Shown here piece after piece: positions 43,459 to 52,177 of a stretch of DNA of 64,000 nucleotides (its first letter is position 1; each line of letters starts with the position of its first letter). The notes beneath the pieces were generated by a model, which saw only the letters and a list, made by a program, of their open reading frames with translations, made no database searches and was not told the DNA's origin. Source of the stretch: Fodinibacter sp963695175. Lineage in GTDB: Bacteria > Actinomycetota > Actinomycetes > Actinomycetales > Dermatophilaceae. The stretch lies in the NCBI GenBank assembly GCA_963695175.1, contig CAVOGG010000003.1:62001-126000 (forward strand), given 5' to 3'. The position numbers were made by a program, and so were the translations under genes.

Positions 43459-45422
43459 TTGGTCGCGGGGTTCCCGACCTGGACGTCGCCGACGCACACG
43501 TTGGCGGACTGGTCGATGCCGTCCAGAACCACGCTGTTCCCGCCGCCCACAAGATTGACGAAGACCTCACCCAGCCCTTCGTGAAGCTGCACCTTCTGCT
43601 CGGCGTCGCCCAGTCGGATGGTGGCACTGGTGTCGCGGTCAGCGAGGTACCCGACACGCACGGCCCAGCCCCACGGGAAGGCCGGGCTCCCGAGCGGCAC
43701 GTCGACGCGGCCTTCTTCAGCGTTCCATCCGCAGGCGCCGGCCAACGGGGTCGGTGAGGCCGAGCCCTCGACGCGCATCCGCTGGAACTGGCCGTTGCTG
43801 TCCAGGTAGTAGGGATCGTTGAACTCCCTCCGGGCCCTGAGGGCGGCCCGCTCGTCCGGGGTCTGGAGTGGTGCGATGAAGCGGCTGACGAGGTTGTACT
43901 CGCCGAAGATCGGTCCGACGATGTCCACGGGCAACGCCGTGTCGTAGATCTCCGCTTCGGGAGGCAGACCGCCATAGGACGCCCGTACGTTCTCGACGAA
44001 CGCGCGGTAGGGGTTGGTCGAGCTGATGGCGGCGTACGCATTCATCGCGTGCAGCGAGAGGATCAGCGTCACCCCGAGCACGACGGAACCGGCGATGTTC
44101 CGGGACCGGCGCGGCCACTGGGCTCGAAGCGTGTCGGCCACCGGCAGCCACGCTTCCTTCTCGCCCTTCAGGGGCATGAGGACCGCCCCGATGACCACGG
44201 CCAATGGAACGGCGGCATCGGCCAGGTAGCGCGTCTCCAACGCCATGATCGCGCCACCCAGTGCGACTCGACCGGCGACCAGGATGCCCAGGGAGAAGAC
44301 GAGATAGGTCAGCAGTGCGGCCCAGTGCCTGGCCATGTGCCTGCGGAGGGCGAGGGACCCCACGATGACGGCCGCCGCGATGGCGAGCGCCAGCCAGTCG
44401 AAGAACCTGGGCGAGTCGACGAGAGCGCCCCCGTAGCCGACGGGCTGCCAGCGCCACGGTCCGCCCACGGAGGCAGGAATGAGGGTGCGGAAGACACTGA
44501 GGTACGTGAAGTCCCAGACCTGGCTCAACGATGGGACGAAGAGGGACGCCCGGCCTTCGTCGCGCGCGAGGGATCCGAAGTACACGAAGAGGTACACAGC
44601 CGTCGTCACCAGGTAGCCGACCCAGATCAGCCACGTGCTCTTGACGCGACGCCACACGTCGTCGGGCGCGATCCGCATCTGCGGCAGGACCGCCAACGTC
44701 AGGACCACCAGGTACGGAAGGACGACGAGCGTCTTCTCGAACGAGAGCAGTCCCACGACGAGCCAGATGACCGCACCGACGGCGCTGAGCGGCCGCCCGG
44801 TCCTCAGGTACCGCACGTGGTGCCGGGTCACCCCGGCGACCGATGCCATGAGCGGGATCCAGATGATCGCTGCGGACAGCCACGTGGTGGCGGGGAGTGT
44901 CAGTGGGCTGAAACAGAACAGTGAGAACGGGACCAGCGCCAGCCCCCGGCGTCCGAACAACTCCACCAGGAGGCGCCAGACGAGGACCGAGACGATCAGC
45001 AGACCCACGAGAATCACCGTGACGGCGGCACCCCAGCTCCAGGGAGCGACGTGCGCCAGGACCCACATCACGGCGAACCCGACCGGCTCGAAGTGCCCCG
45101 TGTGCACTCGCCCGAGGTAGTCCCAACCGAACGGGGACTCCATGGCCCGTGACGTCAGCATGAAGTCGTCGGTGATGAAGTAGCTGTCACGCAGCACGTT
45201 GAGCCGAACCACCAGCGAAACGACCAGCACCACCAGGAAGCCCGTTCGCACCGGGTCCCGAACGAGCCAATGGTCCCGCGGTGCGGGGCCCTCGTCGTCT
45301 GCGCCCGCCATGCCCGTGTCGTCCGGGAGCGCCAGGGTCCGCGACCGGGTCACCTCGTCCCCGGGCGCGGCCGCCTCCTGGGGGTCGGCCGTTTCAGGGC
45401 GGAGGGGGAGCTCTGACGACAC
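43455..45422 (-). CDS. GT-C-type membrane glycosyltransferase, putative
   Basis: A 655-residue protein with a 55-residue acidic cytosolic N-terminus, about eleven to thirteen membrane helices (residues about 60-470) and a C-terminal extracytoplasmic domain (about 475-655). The first outside loop holds Y-F-I-T-D-D-F-M-L, an acidic pair in the position used by GT-C (GT39/GT83-type) enzymes with polyprenyl-phosphate sugar donors. Product and donor are unknown. It forms an operon with the acyltransferase. From about 38 to 45.6 kb the third-position G/C bias is weaker than in the housekeeping genes. Confidence 0.7.
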   Translation of the reverse strand: MSSELPLRPETADPQEAAAPGDEVTRSRTLALPDDTGMAGADDEGPAPRDHWLVRDPVRTGFLVVLVVSLVVRLNVLRDSYFITDDFMLTSRAMESPFGWDYLGRVHTGHFEPVGFAVMWVLAHVAPWSWGAAVTVILVGLLIVSVLVWRLLVELFGRRGLALVPFSLFCFSPLTLPATTWLSAAIIWIPLMASVAGVTRHHVRYLRTGRPLSAVGAVIWLVVGLLSFEKTLVVLPYLVVLTLAVLPQMRIAPDDVWRRVKSTWLIWVGYLVTTAVYLFVYFGSLARDEGRASLFVPSLSQVWDFTYLSVFRTLIPASVGGPWRWQPVGYGGALVDSPRFFDWLALAIAAAVIVGSLALRRHMARHWAALLTYLVFSLGILVAGRVALGGAIMALETRYLADAAVPLAVVIGAVLMPLKGEKEAWLPVADTLRAQWPRRSRNIAGSVVLGVTLILSLHAMNAYAAISSTNPYRAFVENVRASYGGLPPEAEIYDTALPVDIVGPIFGEYNLVSRFIAPLQTPDERAALRARREFNDPYYLDSNGQFQRMRVEGSASPTPLAGACGWNAEEGRVDVPLGSPAFPWGWAVRVGYLADRDTSATIRLGDAEQKVQLHEGLGEVFVNLVGGGNSVVLDGIDQSANVCVGDVQVGNPATK

Positions 45423-45582
45423 GAAAGCACTGGCCTTGCCTCGACGATGTTTGACGACGGCAGGCTACCTGCCGCTGTCCGGGGCACGGCGGCATTCCGC
45501 GGTGAGTGGCCTTGCGCCCGGTGGCGCACCGTGGTCGTGGGTGGGCCACGGTGAGTCGTGCGCGCGGCCTCGTACTCATTGG

Positions 45583-45611
45583 TAGGCTCCAGCGACTTCA
45601 TCGTGGAAGGG
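45583..45611 (+). promoter_or_regulatory. Promoter and ribosome site of the DUF3068 gene
   Basis: TAGGCT (45583-45588) is a -10 giving a leader of about 23 bases. GGAAGGG (45605-45611) is the Shine-Dalgarno before ATG 45618. Confidence 0.5.
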
Positions 45612-45617
45612 ACACAC

Positions 45618-46622
45618 ATGCGCCGCGCCATTGGCGTCATCCTGGTTGTGCTGGGATCGCTGTTCATCGGCATCGGGTTCCTCGCCAAGCCGTACCTGTA
45701 CGAGCAGCTGGCCATCGCGCCGCTCGACCAACGCTCCACCTCGATCTCGCAGGGCACGGACATGAACGTCCTGTACCCGCACGTGGTTGACGGCGCGCCG
45801 GCGATCGACAAGCTGACCGGGGTGAAGGTGGTGAGCACCCGCGAGGTGGTCGGCATCCCCGGTGTCCCCAAGGAGGCCGGCGTCGAGGACACCGACGCCT
45901 TCTGGCAGACGACGGTGCAGTCCCAGGCCGAGGTCGACGGGAAGATGGTCGACCTGAGCTTCAGCGACACCGGTGTCTCCCTGGACCGCCGCTCCGGTGA
46001 GGCCACGAACTGCTGCGGTGACTACACCTCCACGGGCGACCTCGACGACCCGACGTCCCAGAAGGACATGACCCACGAGGGCCTGTACTTCAAGTTCCCG
46101 TTCGGCGTCCAGAAGACCACCTACCAGTGGTGGGACGCCGACGTCGAGCGGGCTGTGCCGATCGAGTTCCAGGGTGAGGACGAGATCAACGGCACGCCGG
46201 TGTACGTCTTCAAGCAGACGATCGCCCCCGAGGCCATCTCCGCCATCGAGGCCCCGGCCAGCCTCTTCGAGGACGGGGCCGAGGGGACCGTGACCGCGAC
46301 CGAGATGTACTCCAACACCCGCACGTTGTGGGTCGAGCCGGTCACCGGTGTCGTCATCGACGGCAACGAGGAGCTCAACACCGTCTACGAGGCCGACGGG
46401 TACCAGCCGGTCGCGAAGACCGTCGGCACCATCGGCTTCGACGACGAGACGGTGAACGCGAACGCGGCCGACTGGGGAGCCAAGGCCAACCTGCTGTCCT
46501 TCATCGACAACTGGCTGCTCATCGTCGGGCTCGTGCTCGGCTTCCTGCTCGTGGGCCTCGGCGCCTACCTCCTGCTCCGGCCGGGCGCCCCCGCCACCCA
46601 GAGCGCGTCCCGGCACGCCTGA
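45618..46622 (+). CDS. DUF3068/PorA-family membrane protein
   Basis: A 334-residue protein with an N-terminal membrane helix (about 5-24), a large outside domain (about 30-300) and a C-terminal helix (about 300-322), the layout of PF11271. The outside part has a C-C-G-D-Y motif near residue 134 and F-P-F-G-V-Q-K-T-T-Y-Q-W-W-D near 160-173, both family features. Mycobacteria carry a homologue (Rv0227c by memory) in the same glycan cluster. The name PorA is historical and pore activity is not shown here. Confidence 0.85.
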   Translation: MRRAIGVILVVLGSLFIGIGFLAKPYLYEQLAIAPLDQRSTSISQGTDMNVLYPHVVDGAPAIDKLTGVKVVSTREVVGIPGVPKEAGVEDTDAFWQTTVQSQAEVDGKMVDLSFSDTGVSLDRRSGEATNCCGDYTSTGDLDDPTSQKDMTHEGLYFKFPFGVQKTTYQWWDADVERAVPIEFQGEDEINGTPVYVFKQTIAPEAISAIEAPASLFEDGAEGTVTATEMYSNTRTLWVEPVTGVVIDGNEELNTVYEADGYQPVAKTVGTIGFDDETVNANAADWGAKANLLSFIDNWLLIVGLVLGFLLVGLGAYLLLRPGAPATQSASRHA

Positions 46623-46634
46623 CCTCGACGCACT

Positions 46635-46671
46635 GCGGCGCCGGCAGCCCTGACTGGGCTGCCGGCGCCGC
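46635..46671. terminator. Strong bidirectional hairpin terminator
   Basis: GCGGCGCCGGCAGCCC and its exact complement form a perfect 16-pair stem around loop TGACT. It lies between the stops of the converging DUF3068 and MFS genes and should end transcription from both sides. Confidence 0.8.
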
Positions 46672-46691
46672 GTGCGTGACGGGCGATCGGC

Positions 46692-48194
46692 TCAGGCGGA
46701 TGACGGAGCGGTCTCGCGCCGCCCACCGTCCGAGCCGCCGCTCTTGGCGTCATCGGCCGTGAGCGGCTGGGCGATGCTCTCGAGCGACTGCCCCTCGGCC
46801 TTGACGCCGAGGAACGCCGCGACGATCCCTCCGGCGACCATCAGCGCGGCCCCGATGAAGTAGCCGATCGCCAGCACCGTGATGTCCTTGCTCTCCGACG
46901 CGCTGTCGATGAGCTTGCCGAACAGCAGCGGGCCGCTGATGCCACCGACCGCGGTGCCGACCGCGTAGAAGAACGCGATGCACAGCGCCCGGGTCTCGAG
47001 GGGGAACACCTCGCTGGCCGTCAGGTAGGCCGCGCTCGCCCCGGCGGACGCGAAGAAGAAGATGACGCAGCCGAAGATCGTCAGGGTCGTGGCGTTCAGG
47101 CCTCCGAGCACGACGCCGGCGATGCCGAGCAGCACGCCGGACAGGATGTAGGTGCCACTGATCATCCGCACCCGGCCCACCGTGTCGAACAGTCGGCTGA
47201 GCAGCAGGGCGCCGATGAAGTTGCTCACCGCGAACACGGCCAGGTACCACCCGGTCTGCTTCACGCCGAAGAAGGTGGTCAGGCTGTCGCCGTAGGTGAA
47301 GAAGAAGGCGTTGTAGAGGAACGCCTGCCCGACGAACAACGAGAAGCACAGGATGGTGCGCTTCGGGTAGAGCGTGAAGACGGTGCGGGCGATCTCGGCG
47401 ATGGAGATGGCGCGGCGCTGGCGGATGGTGATCGGCTCGTCCTCGATCTCGGGCAGGCCACCGCTGGTCTCCCCCTCGACCGTCTTCTCGATCGACGTCA
47501 CGATCTTCTCGGCCTCCTCGTCCCGGCCGTGGATGAACAGCCAGCGCGGGCTCTCCGGCACGTGCCGGCGCACGAGCAGCACACCGATCGCGAGGATGCC
47601 GCCCAGCCCGAACGCGAGCCGCCAGCCGATCGCCGGGTCGACGACCGCGGGGTTGAGCAGCGGGATGGTCAGCAGCGACCCGAGGGTGGCCCCGACCCAG
47701 AAGGAGCCGTTGATGGCGACGTCGACCCGCCCGCGGTGCATCTTGGGGATCAGCTCGTCGATCGCGGAGTTGATCGCGGCGTACTCGCCGCCGATGCCCA
47801 TGCCGGTGACGGTGCGGGCGATGAAGTACCAGAGCGGGCCGGGGGCGAAGGCCGTCGCGACGGTCGCGACGGTGTAGACGCCGAGGGTGATGAGGAACAG
47901 CTTCTTGCGGCCGAACCGGTCGGTCATCTGACCGAAGAAGAGCGCCCCGATGCAGGCGCCGGCCACGTACAGCGCACCGGCGAGGCCGATGTCGGAGCTG
48001 CTCATCCCGAGCCCGGTGTCGGGGGACTTCAGGGCGTCGGACATCGACCCGACGATGGTGACCTCGAGCCCGTCCAGGATCCACACGGTGCCGAGGCCGA
48101 TCACCACCATCCAGTGCCATCGAGCCCATGGGAGCCGGTCCAGCCTGGCCGGTATGTCGGTGGTGATGCGACCTGTCTCGACGTCGGACGACAT
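46692..48194 (-). CDS. MFS transporter, sugar/metabolite-H+ symporter type
   Basis: A 500-residue carrier with twelve membrane helices. Loop 2-3 has the MFS signature GQMTDRFGRKKLF (about 88-100). R-T-V-T-G-M-G-I-G-G-E-Y-A-A-I-N and W-V-G-A-T-L-G-S place it near the SV2/metabolite-H+ symporter group, and P-E-S-P-R-W-L precedes the large central loop (about 215-265). The substrate is unknown. ATG 48194 follows GAGGGA. It sits between the glycan cluster and a methyltransferase without obvious connection to either. Confidence 0.85.
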   Translation of the reverse strand: MSSDVETGRITTDIPARLDRLPWARWHWMVVIGLGTVWILDGLEVTIVGSMSDALKSPDTGLGMSSSDIGLAGALYVAGACIGALFFGQMTDRFGRKKLFLITLGVYTVATVATAFAPGPLWYFIARTVTGMGIGGEYAAINSAIDELIPKMHRGRVDVAINGSFWVGATLGSLLTIPLLNPAVVDPAIGWRLAFGLGGILAIGVLLVRRHVPESPRWLFIHGRDEEAEKIVTSIEKTVEGETSGGLPEIEDEPITIRQRRAISIAEIARTVFTLYPKRTILCFSLFVGQAFLYNAFFFTYGDSLTTFFGVKQTGWYLAVFAVSNFIGALLLSRLFDTVGRVRMISGTYILSGVLLGIAGVVLGGLNATTLTIFGCVIFFFASAGASAAYLTASEVFPLETRALCIAFFYAVGTAVGGISGPLLFGKLIDSASESKDITVLAIGYFIGAALMVAGGIVAAFLGVKAEGQSLESIAQPLTADDAKSGGSDGGRRETAPSSA

Positions 48195-48297
48195 CGTCCC
48201 TCCTCGTTTGGCGCGGACGGTACCGCCGAAGCGTGGTGGTACCTCCCAAGAACGCTAGGCCGGTCAGAACGGCCTGTGCGGTTCCTGAACAGGGGTT

Positions 48298-49089
48298 TTA
48301 CAGGCGGTCGGCGACGACGATCGCCGTGCCCGGCAGCAGGGCCCCACGCAACGGGGACCAGCCGCCCCAGGCCTGCTCGTTGCGTGCCGGCCACTCGGGC
48401 TCGACGAGGTCGACGAGCACCAGCCCGGCCGCCACGACCTGGCGCACGAGGTCGCCGATCGTGCGGTGGTGCTCGGCGTAGGTGACGACCCCGGCCTCGC
48501 TCTCGACGTACGGCGTGCGGTCGAAGTACGACGACGTGGCCGTCAGCCCGTGTGGCCCCGGGTCGTCCGGGAACGCCCACCGCACGGGGTGCGACGTCGA
48601 GAAGACGAACCGCCCGCCCGGCCGCAGCACCCGGGCGGCCTCGGCGAGCACCGCGCCGCTGTCCGCGACGAACGGCACGACGCCGTAGGCCGTGAACACG
48701 CGGTCGACGCTCGCGTCACCCAGTGGCAAGGCCAGGCCGTCGCACTGCACCAGGGGGAGCGCGGATGCCGGGCCCCCGATCCGTCGCGCCGTGCGCAGCA
48801 TGCCCATCGACAGGTCGCTCGCCACGACCCGCACGTCGCGATGGTGCGCCAGCCAGCGTGAGCACTGGGCCGCACCGGCGCCGATCTCGAGCACCGTCAT
48901 GCCGTCGCGCACCCCGAGCAGGTCGAGCTCGGCCTCGGTCCAGCCCTCCGGCCCCCAGACGAACTCGCTGTCCCCGAGGAAGGCGCCGTGCTCGGCGTAG
49001 TAGTCGTCGGCCTCGCCGTCCCACCAGGCCCGGTTGGCCGCCCTGGTCTCGTCGCCGTCGACCGGCCACCTCCCCGCCGCGTCGATCAT
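48298..49089 (-). CDS. SAM-dependent methyltransferase
   Basis: A 263-residue class I methyltransferase with VLEIGAGAAQCSRWLA (about 70-85), V-V-A-S-D-L-S near 92, V-D-R-V-F-T-A-Y-G-V-V-P-F (about 132-144) and a later S-T-S-H-P-V-R-W motif that is common in actinobacterial ubiquinone/menaquinone-type methyltransferases. The substrate is unknown. ATG 49089 stands 6 bases after GATGAT (minus strand), supporting this start over longer ones. It is divergent from rpsA. The gap 48195-48297 holds nothing recognised. Confidence 0.82.
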   Translation of the reverse strand: MIDAAGRWPVDGDETRAANRAWWDGEADDYYAEHGAFLGDSEFVWGPEGWTEAELDLLGVRDGMTVLEIGAGAAQCSRWLAHHRDVRVVASDLSMGMLRTARRIGGPASALPLVQCDGLALPLGDASVDRVFTAYGVVPFVADSGAVLAEAARVLRPGGRFVFSTSHPVRWAFPDDPGPHGLTATSSYFDRTPYVESEAGVVTYAEHHRTIGDLVRQVVAAGLVLVDLVEPEWPARNEQAWGGWSPLRGALLPGTAIVVADRL

Positions 49090-49152
49090 CCGGACATCAT
49101 CGCGCGAGACGGGACGTCCGACGGGAGGCCGGCGCACGGCATCCGGGACGTT

Positions 49153-49182
49153 TTGCCCCGCGTGTGCGGGCACGAGTAGGCT
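49153..49182 (+). promoter_or_regulatory. Promoter of rpsA
   Basis: TTGCCC (49153-49158) and TAGGCT (49177-49182) are spaced by 18 bases and leave a leader of about 80 bases before ATG 49271, with GGAG at about 49256. Other first genes here are leaderless, but rpsA keeps a leader, where S1 could act on its own message. Confidence 0.5.
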
Positions 49183-49270
49183 GTCCCAGCACCCGTGTGG
49201 CCGCTTGCGGTTGCGCGTGCGCGCGTACCTTCCACTCGATTCCATCTGTCCACATCGGAGTTCCTACTAC

Positions 49271-50773
49271 ATGACTGCCACTACGGTCGCCTCGACCGCC
49301 CCTCAGATCGCCATCAACGACATCGGCTCTGAGGAAGACCTCCTCGCCGCGATCGACGCGACGATCAAGCACTTCAACGACGGCGACATCGTCGCCGGTC
49401 GCATCGTCAAGGTCGACCGGGACGAGGTCCTGCTCGACATCGGCTACAAGACCGAGGGCGTCATCCCCTCGCGTGAGCTGTCGATCAAGCACGACGTCGA
49501 CCCCAACGACGTCGTCTCCGTGGGCGACGAGGTCGAGGCCCTGGTCCTCCAGAAGGAGGACAAGGAAGGTCGTCTGATCCTGTCCAAGAAGCGTGCGCAG
49601 TACGAGCGCGCCTGGGGCACGATCGAGAAGATCAAGGAGGAGGACGGCGTCGTCACCGGCACCGTCATCGAGGTCGTCAAGGGCGGCCTCATCCTCGACA
49701 TCGGCCTGCGTGGCTTCCTGCCCGCGTCGCTCGTCGAGATGCGCCGGGTCCGCGACCTCCAGCCGTACGTCGGCAAGGAGATCGAGGCCAAGATCATCGA
49801 GCTCGACAAGAACCGCAACAACGTGGTCCTGTCGCGCCGTGCGTGGCTCGAGCAGACCCAGTCCGAGGTCCGCACGACCTTCCTCAAGGAGCTCGGCAAG
49901 GGCCAGGTCCGCACCGGTGTCGTGTCGTCGATCGTCAACTTCGGTGCGTTCGTCGACCTCGGCGGCGTCGACGGTCTCGTCCACGTCTCCGAGCTGTCCT
50001 GGAAGCACATCGACCACCCGTCCGAGGTCGTCGAGGTCGGCGACGAGGTCACCGTCGAGGTGCTCGACGTCGACATGGACCGCGAGCGTGTCTCCCTGTC
50101 GCTGAAGGCGACCCAGGAGGACCCGTGGCAGCACTTCGCCCGCACCCACGCGATCGGTCAGGTCGTGCCGGGCAAGGTCACCAAGCTGGTGCCGTTCGGT
50201 GCGTTCGTGCGCGTCGACGACGGCATCGAGGGCCTGGTCCACATCTCCGAGCTGGCCGAGCGCCACGTGGAGCTGCCCGAGCAGGTCGTCACCGTGGGTA
50301 CCGACATCTTCGTCAAGGTCATCGACATCGACCTCGAGCGTCGCCGCATCTCGCTGTCGCTGAAGCAGGCCAACGAGGACGGCGCCAACCAGGTCGAGTT
50401 CGACCCGACCCTGTACGGCATGGCCGCCGAGTACGACGAGAAGGGTGACTACAAGTACCCCGAGGGCTTCGACCCGGAGACCAACGAGTGGCTCGAGGGC
50501 TTCGAGAAGCAGCGCGAGACCTGGGAGAAGCAGTACGCCGAGGCGCACTCCCGCTGGGAGGCGCACCGCGCCCAGGTCGAGGCGTTCGCCAAGGCCGACG
50601 CGGAGGCCGCCGGTGGCAGCGACGCCACCTCGTACTCCTCGGAGACGGGCGCGACGCCGGCCTCCGACGACGACGAGGGCAGCGCGCCCCGTCCGCCGGC
50701 ACCGGTGTCCGAGGGCACCCTCGCCTCCGACGAGGCGCTGGCCGCACTGCGCGAGAAGCTCACCGGCAACTGA
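49271..50773 (+). CDS. rpsA: 30S ribosomal protein S1
   Basis: A 500-residue RNA-binding ribosomal protein that helps mRNA bind and unfold on the 30S subunit. Four S1 (OB-fold) repeats are visible at about residues 38-105, 123-188, 209-277 and 294-363 (for example GDIVAGRIVKVDRDEVLLDIGYKTEG and GKVTKLVPFGAFVRVDDGIEGLVH). An acidic, Pro/Ser-rich C-terminal tail follows. Four repeats is the usual number in actinomycetes. As in mycobacteria it lies between polA and coaE. Confidence 0.97.
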   Translation: MTATTVASTAPQIAINDIGSEEDLLAAIDATIKHFNDGDIVAGRIVKVDRDEVLLDIGYKTEGVIPSRELSIKHDVDPNDVVSVGDEVEALVLQKEDKEGRLILSKKRAQYERAWGTIEKIKEEDGVVTGTVIEVVKGGLILDIGLRGFLPASLVEMRRVRDLQPYVGKEIEAKIIELDKNRNNVVLSRRAWLEQTQSEVRTTFLKELGKGQVRTGVVSSIVNFGAFVDLGGVDGLVHVSELSWKHIDHPSEVVEVGDEVTVEVLDVDMDRERVSLSLKATQEDPWQHFARTHAIGQVVPGKVTKLVPFGAFVRVDDGIEGLVHISELAERHVELPEQVVTVGTDIFVKVIDIDLERRRISLSLKQANEDGANQVEFDPTLYGMAAEYDEKGDYKYPEGFDPETNEWLEGFEKQRETWEKQYAEAHSRWEAHRAQVEAFAKADAEAAGGSDATSYSSETGATPASDDDEGSAPRPPAPVSEGTLASDEALAALREKLTGN

Positions 50774-50780
50774 GCCGCGT

Positions 50781-50802
50781 CGGCATCCGTTCGCGGATGC
50801 CG
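50781..50802 (+). terminator. Hairpin with TTCG loop after rpsA
   Basis: CGGCATCCG-TTCG-CGGATGCCG is a perfect nine-pair stem with a stable TTCG-type tetraloop, eight bases after the rpsA stop. It is built from two opposed copies of the GGATGCC word that recurs through the window. It may protect the mRNA end or terminate it. Confidence 0.5.
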
Positions 50803-50816
50803 GCCGCGCACCGCAC

Positions 50817-50851
50817 GAGGCCCGGTCACCCCACGAGGGTGGCCGGGCCTC
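50817..50851 (+). terminator. Second hairpin after rpsA
   Basis: GAGGCCCGGTCACCC and GGGTGGCCGGGCCTC form a 15-pair stem with one G-U around CACGA. This is the likely main rpsA terminator. Confidence 0.7.
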
Positions 50852-50895
50852 GGCGCGTCCGGGAAGGGCGCTGCGAGGCCGCCACGCCCGGCGGC

Positions 50896-50901
50896 TAGGG
50901 T
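50896..50901 (+). promoter_or_regulatory. -10 box for the DUF4184 gene
   Basis: TAGGGT ends 6 bases before ATG 50908; leaderless start predicted. Confidence 0.45.
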
Positions 50902-50907
50902 CGCGCC

Positions 50908-51663
50908 ATGCCGTTCACCGTCAGCCACGTCGCGGCGGTGCTGCCCGTCGTGGGTCGTTCGGGGCGGCTGCCGGCCGCGGCCCTCGTGATCGGCTCGATG
51001 GCACCGGACTACCCGTGGTTCCTCACCCGGGGCCGGACCGCCGGGTTGAGCCACAGCCTGCTCGGCATCGTGACGGTCGACCTGGCCGTGGGGCTTCTCG
51101 CGTTCGTGGTGTGGCGGCGGTGGGCGCAGGCCCCGGTGCGCGACCTCGTGCCGCGGGTGGTGGGGGAGCGGTTGCCCCGGCCGCCCGGGCTGGCCGGGCG
51201 TGACCTGCCGTGGGCGGCCGTGGCGGTGGTGCTCGGTGCGCTCACGCACGTCGTCTGGGACTCGTTCACCCATGCCGGGCGATGGGGTGTCGACCTCGTG
51301 CCGTGGCTGCACACCGAGCACCTCGGTCTGCCCGGCTACACGTGGGCCCAGTACGCGAGTGGGCTGCTCGGGCTGCTCGTGCTGCTCCTCTGGGGGCTGC
51401 GCCACCTGCGGGCCACCGACCCTGACGCCGACGGGCTGCGAAGCACCGACCGCGACCGGTGGACGGCCTGGTGCCTCGTGGCCGCCGGCGCCCTGGTCGG
51501 CGTGCTCGTCGGTCTGCTGAGGTTCGCCGGTTCTGCCGAACAGGCACTGTTCGGCGCGGTCACCTTCGGTGGTTGCGGAGCGGCCGTGGGTGTCGTGCTC
51601 GCCTGCGGGCTGTGGTGGATCCGGGCGCAGCGCCCCGCCGAGGTCGCGGGTCGCCGCGGGTAG
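50908..51663 (+). CDS. DUF4184-family membrane protein
   Basis: A 251-residue protein with about six membrane helices and conserved histidines: M-P-F-T-V-S-H at the N-terminus, IGSMAPDYPWFL near residue 28, L-S-H-S-L-L-G near 47 and T-H-V-V-W-D-S-F-T-H near 113-122. This fits the DUF4184 group, possibly metal-dependent membrane hydrolases. Function is unknown. The next gene's -10 box includes its TAG stop. Confidence 0.75.
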   Translation: MPFTVSHVAAVLPVVGRSGRLPAAALVIGSMAPDYPWFLTRGRTAGLSHSLLGIVTVDLAVGLLAFVVWRRWAQAPVRDLVPRVVGERLPRPPGLAGRDLPWAAVAVVLGALTHVVWDSFTHAGRWGVDLVPWLHTEHLGLPGYTWAQYASGLLGLLVLLLWGLRHLRATDPDADGLRSTDRDRWTAWCLVAAGALVGVLVGLLRFAGSAEQALFGAVTFGGCGAAVGVVLACGLWWIRAQRPAEVAGRRG

Positions 51664-51666
51664 CGT
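51661..51666 (+). promoter_or_regulatory. -10 box for the PPOX-class gene
   Basis: TAGCGT, whose TAG is also the stop of the DUF4184 gene, ends 7 bases before ATG 51674. Confidence 0.4.
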
Positions 51667-51673
51667 GCCGGGC

Positions 51674-52147
51674 ATGGCACGCAGCATCGCGACGAACACC
51701 ACGGTCGACCTCGAGGGGTTGCTCGAGTTCGTGCGACCCCGGCACCACATGGTGCTGATGACGACCCGGTCGGACGGTCGCCCCCAGGCCTCCCCGGTCA
51801 CGGGCGGGGTCGACGGCCAGGGCCGGCTGGTCATCTCGACCTACCCGGAACGCGCCAAGACGGCCAACGCGCGGCGTGACCCGAGGGTGAGCGTGCTCGT
51901 GCTCTCCGACGACTTCGGCGGGGCGTGGGTGCAGGTCGACGGGGACTGCGAGGTCATCGACCCACCGGACTCCGTGGAGCCGTTGGTGGACTACTACCGG
52001 TGCATCTCGGGCGAGCACCCCGACTGGGACGAGTACCGCCGCGCGATGGTGGAGCAGGGCAAGTCGCTGCTGCGCGTCACGCCGACCCGCTGGGGCCCCG
52101 TCGCCACCGGCGGCTTCCCCGCCCGGCTCGCCGACCCCACCGCGTGA
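51674..52147 (+). CDS. PPOX-class F420-dependent oxidoreductase
   Basis: A 157-residue split beta-barrel flavin/deazaflavin-binding protein: H-H-M-V-L-M-T-T-R-S-D-G-R-P-Q-A-S-P-V (about 24-42), R-A-K-T-A-N-A-R-R-D-P-R-V-S-V-L-V near 60-76, and D-Y-Y-R-C-I-S-G-E-H-P-D-W-D-E-Y-R near 106. This matches TIGR03618-like F420H2-dependent reductases of actinomycetes. The substrate is unknown. The gene ends 30 bases before coaE. Confidence 0.85.
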   Translation: MARSIATNTTVDLEGLLEFVRPRHHMVLMTTRSDGRPQASPVTGGVDGQGRLVISTYPERAKTANARRDPRVSVLVLSDDFGGAWVQVDGDCEVIDPPDSVEPLVDYYRCISGEHPDWDEYRRAMVEQGKSLLRVTPTRWGPVATGGFPARLADPTA

Positions 52148-52164
52148 CCCGGCGCGTCGGGCGC

Positions 52165-52170
52165 TAGGGT
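52165..52170 (+). promoter_or_regulatory. -10 box for coaE
   Basis: TAGGGT ends 7 bases before ATG 52178; leaderless start predicted. Confidence 0.5.
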
Positions 52171-52177
52171 CGCCGAC

